NCBI GenBank assembly: GCA_905250025.1 | Contig: CAJNOJ010000024.1 | Location: 1 to 64,000 of the forward strand | DNA from: Adineta ricciae | Taxonomy: Eukaryota; Rotifera; Eurotatoria; Adinetida; Adinetidae | Direction: 5' to 3' | DNA length: 64,000 nucleotides | Shown: positions 60,810 through 64,000 of the stretch, piece by piece | Numbering within the stretch: position 1 is the stretch's first letter | Layout of the letters: the number at the start of each line of letters is the position of its first letter | The notes under the pieces: model-generated | Told to the model about the DNA's origin: nothing | Database searches by the model: none | What the model saw: the letters and a program-made list of their open reading frames with translations, nothing else | Translations under genes and position numbers: made by a program

Positions 60810-63122
60810 ATGATGTTTCTACTCCTCTACTTCCTTCTCTTGATTGCTTCAATTCAAACTTGTCCATTGAAAACAGTCGATATTCGTTCGGGATGTTACT
60901 GCGGGATCGAAATCGACGGAATGAATTATATCCAATGTCATCCATATACAATCAACAAAATGCCTGAATTTACTCGTTCGTATGTTCACGATAAATTGAA
61001 CCTGTCGAACAATTTAATCGAGCATTTAACCAACAAATCCTTTCACCAATTGAAAGTCAAACGTATTTATCTGGAAAATAATCCAATCAACTTCATTGAT
61101 AAGCAAACATTCAACCAGAACAATCTCCTTCATTATCTCGAAGAACTTCATATCGATTCATTCAATCAATCGATCGAATTTCTCTGCTATGGTATATGGA
61201 AAAATCTTCGGATATTGAAACTATCTGGTTTCAATCTCAATCAATTTCAATCTTGCTTCGATAAACTGTTTCGCTTAGAAAAATTAGTCATTCAACATTC
61301 GCAAATCAATATCATCTCCTACCATATCTATTCACTTCCGTTTCTCCATGAACTGTCCGTCACTCACGATTCAATTCAGTATTTAAACTTCGATGAACAT
61401 TATCTTACACATTCATCGTCGATTCGAGTATTAAACTTAACATCGAACCAGCTCCGATCGATACCTAATGATGTCAATCTTCGCCTACCTCATTTAGTCA
61501 CTTTAGATCTTTCGCATAATCTTATAGAACAAATACCAAGTATCAATCAAATGACGACATTAAACGTGAATTTAAGTTTTAATTCAATTAGTTATGTTCA
61601 GTTAAATCTCTATCAACATTTAATTCTTGACCTGTCTACAAATCCGATCTGTACCATGGACAAATTGGCTGATATCTCGAATATTATCTTGCATAATTTA
61701 ACGCATATGCATTGTGACTGTCGACTGGGATTCATTTTAAACGAAAATCTCACACGTCTTATAGGAAACGAAACGAAATGTTTAACACCGACAAAATTTC
61801 AAGGATTGTATGTTCAAGATTTGACTTATGAACAACTGATGGGTACATGCTCAAGCGTATTACCAAAGTACTGTAAAGAAATTAGAAATTTTGCTGAAAT
61901 TCAAGACTTCGCAAGTAGTTTCACCGAAATGACTCCATGTAAGTTCGATCGTCTTGCATAATGATAAAATTAATCGGATTGTGTATAATGTCGTTTGATA
62001 GTTATCTTTTATTGGATGATTTCGGTCTCGTTTGAGCGGGATTTGTCCTTAGTGAAAGACTCGAACAGCATGTCTAATTACTAATTAAATGAAGAAGGTA
62101 AAAAAATAGTTGATAGGATATCAAATCTATCAAGGCGATCTTTCATTAATATGAAACAAATCATCAACTGTAGCGAGTTTGTTCGTGTACCTGGATCTGT
62201 CTCTACGAATTGATTTTCCATTTTAGTTGTTGAAGTTACGGAAAAGCTCACTACTGAACAGGTCTCATCGATTCGTTTGGTATCATTTCATACGCACTAT
62301 GAAAATAACGATCTGTTAATCTTCTGGGATTTCGATGTTAGTTCATCGACGAAAGATGTTCTAACAGCGCAATTTCAAATTATTATTGAGCAAGATTCGG
62401 AAGTCATCCGACGAAGTCAATTTATTTCACCTTACCTCAAACAATACATTATACCTCATTTACCAGCAAATAAAAATTATTATGTATGTTTGATCCTAAC
62501 AAGAACATTCTATGGAACGGACAAATACTGTCGACAAGCGAATACCTCAACTTCTCAGACATTCTCACAAATGCTATTCGCCAACCGATCAATCATATTC
62601 GGTTTTCTCACTGGCACCATCCTCACTGCTTGTCTACTAGTTACCTTAGCATTCATTTGTCATCTGCAATACAAACGAAAACATTCACTTACATTATTTC
62701 CAACCCATCGGCAACAACCACATTATATGTACATCAATCGTAACGAAGACGATGGAACTTATTCACATTCGATTGTCTCTGCTCCATCGCCGAAATACTC
62801 TCATATGAAAAAAAGTCATTCACGTCGTACATATCTCGCACCAGTACCACCATGGTATCAACATGACTCGAAACATCTATCGACAGCGGCGCGTTCGCCT
62901 TGCTGCTTTTCGCAGTATCACAATCGAACATTGAGCGACTGTACGACCACTAATCGCATGCCAAGTGTTTCATCTGAATACAGTAATGGAATCGATAAAG
63001 AACAGATGACATCAACATCAATTATGAGCAATATGAGTTCAGATGAACAACATAGTAACATTATTCAAAGTCCAGCAAAACATGTCTATGAAGAACTTGG
63101 TGATGATAGTTTACTTCTTTAG
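60810..63122 (+). CDS. LRR and FnIII single-pass transmembrane receptor-like protein
   Basis: Exons 60810-61938 and 62227-63122 give 674 residues (phase T|TT). A signal peptide (MMFLLLYFLLLIASIQT) is followed by a Cys cap (CPLKTVDIRSGCYCGI), about eight LRRs with L-x-L-x-x-N cores (LNLSNNLIEHL, IYLENNPINFI, LNLTSNQLRSI, LDLSHNLIEQI), and a C-terminal Cys cap (HCDCRLGF ... KCLTP ... GTC). An FnIII-like domain follows (DLLIFWDFDVSS, KNYYVCLI), then a TM segment (IIFGFLTGTILTACLLVTLAF) and a Ser/Tyr-rich cytoplasmic tail of about 160 residues ending HVYEELGDDSLLL. The layout resembles neuronal adhesion receptors of the LRFN/ELFN type. I cannot name an orthologue. AATAAA lies at 63202. Confidence 0.85.
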
Positions 63123-63621
63123 TATTTCTGTTGCCTTTTTTTTGTAAAGTATTTAACTAGAAATTATTTGTATCATAAGTTATATTTTCTTTCTTTAGAC
63201 TAATAAATTTTCACGATAGATAGGTAATTATGATTGTATGTATTGAAACGACTTTTTGAATAGATTATGTTCTTACGTCTTCATGAAATAATCAGTGACA
63301 GGTCATTTCCTATAAATGTGCTCGTTAGGAGAGAGAGAGAGAAAGAATAGGACTGATTGGTTTTACTATTAACGCTCTATAGAACATGTGATCGATTGAT
63401 TTTCTCCACATAGTAATCAAGTAGTATGATTACATAGAAGAACGAATCACAGTAACATATGTTGAGAAAAAAAGTTTGCTATAGGTTAGTAATTCATTTT
63501 CTCTGTTGAAAAAAGACTAAAACTCATTCTGTAGAAGAAAAAGATCAATACTCTGAAGGTCTTCCGCGTGTTTATTGTCTTCAAATACAGACCATTGCAA
63601 AACAAGTTAAGACAAGACCAA
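63123..63621. other. Intergenic, no clear gene
   Basis: This holds the LRR gene poly(A) signal and a GA run near 63330. The frame of the next gene is open back to an acceptor-like CTGTAG at 63534, so part of this could be an exon. Confidence 0.4.
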
Positions 63622-63876
63622 ATGCGATTTACTCCACAAATACATTATGTATGTCAAACACCTAATTGTTCTAACCGTTGTTCTCGCAAGCATAAAGTCT
63701 CTTCCATTCCCGTTGCCACTGTGAACACATGTTATCTGTCACTTTTATACACTCGTACTCTCTACTATCATCGAACGTATTTTATATGCGGAAAATGCGA
63801 ACGTGACGACGAATTTCATTATTATCAATGTCAGAAATGTGGACATGTCTATTGTCATGATTGTTGTTTCAAATAG
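63622..63876 (+). CDS. Small Cys-rich, zinc-ribbon-like protein or terminal exon
   Basis: From ATG 63622 the frame gives 84 residues with 12 Cys: C-x4-C-x3-C near the start, then ICGKCERDD, YQCQKCGHVYCHDCC at the end. Paired C-x-x-C motifs suggest zinc binding. The frame is open upstream to a possible splice acceptor at 63534, so this may be the last exon of a longer gene whose other exons I cannot find. AATAAA follows at 63895. Family not recognised. Confidence 0.5.
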   Translation: MRFTPQIHYVCQTPNCSNRCSRKHKVSSIPVATVNTCYLSLLYTRTLYYHRTYFICGKCERDDEFHYYQCQKCGHVYCHDCCFK

Positions 63877-64000
63877 AACTTTTTTTTCGTTCGAAAATAA
63901 AACTCGACGAGTGGCGACACCTGCCTTTGTTTCTATATGTTGACCCAAGATTTAATTTGATCTGTTGCTTTATATTATATAATGTAACGAACAATTTTTT

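Overview
The window is nuclear DNA from a small-genome invertebrate animal. Genes carry GT-AG introns that are mostly 45-60 bp long, the DNA is AT-rich, and the gene set (twitchin, FEZ, CLIC, SLC44, TMEM223, tetraspanins) is metazoan. Compact spacing, very short introns and near-identical but diverged haplotype copies fit a bdelloid rotifer best; that assignment is inference, not something the sequence proves.

Minus strand, 1-27318: one giant muscle gene, a twitchin (UNC-22/projectin family) homologue. The N-terminus is at 27318 and the C-terminus runs off the window at base 1. Order: about 11 N-terminal Ig domains interrupted by a low-complexity linker and a linker rich in basophilic-kinase sites, an Ig/FnIII region with about 15 FnIII, a twitchin-type kinase with its regulatory tail, C-terminal Ig domains, and a PEVK-like Pro/Ala/Glu/Lys segment. 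Two stretches appear twice in direct orientation (11-3238 with 3240-6492; 6834-10658 with 10660-14484). Each repeat boundary has a single N, so these look like unmerged allelic contig ends rather than real duplications. The true gene is about 7 kb shorter than shown and has one kinase.

29-34.4 kb: a possible small plus-strand gene, TMEM223 (mitochondrial membrane, minus), a FEZ/UNC-76 kinesin adaptor (minus) and a secreted GH18 chitinase-like protein (plus).

34.5-41.7 kb: two tandem acid sphingomyelinase (SMPD1-like) genes with the same 11-exon plan. Intron 3 of the first copy holds a complete five-exon NUDT9-like gene on the opposite strand whose Nudix box is degenerate; the same intron in the second copy is only 49 bp.

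41.7-51.5 kb: a small two-TM protein with an apparent homopolymer frameshift, a CLIC protein with a candidate alternative first exon, an unidentified two-TM Cys-loop protein (KCNMB/TipE-like shape), an intronless SLC44 choline-transporter-like protein, and a five-finger C2H2 zinc-finger protein.

51.5-64 kb: gene-poor stretches separate two plus-strand tetraspanins with an intronless flavin amine oxidase between them on the minus strand, an LRR-FnIII single-pass receptor, and a small Cys-rich ORF at the end. I saw no tRNA, rRNA, CRISPR array or recognisable transposon. Exon coordinates were derived by eye from splice consensus and reading-frame phase.
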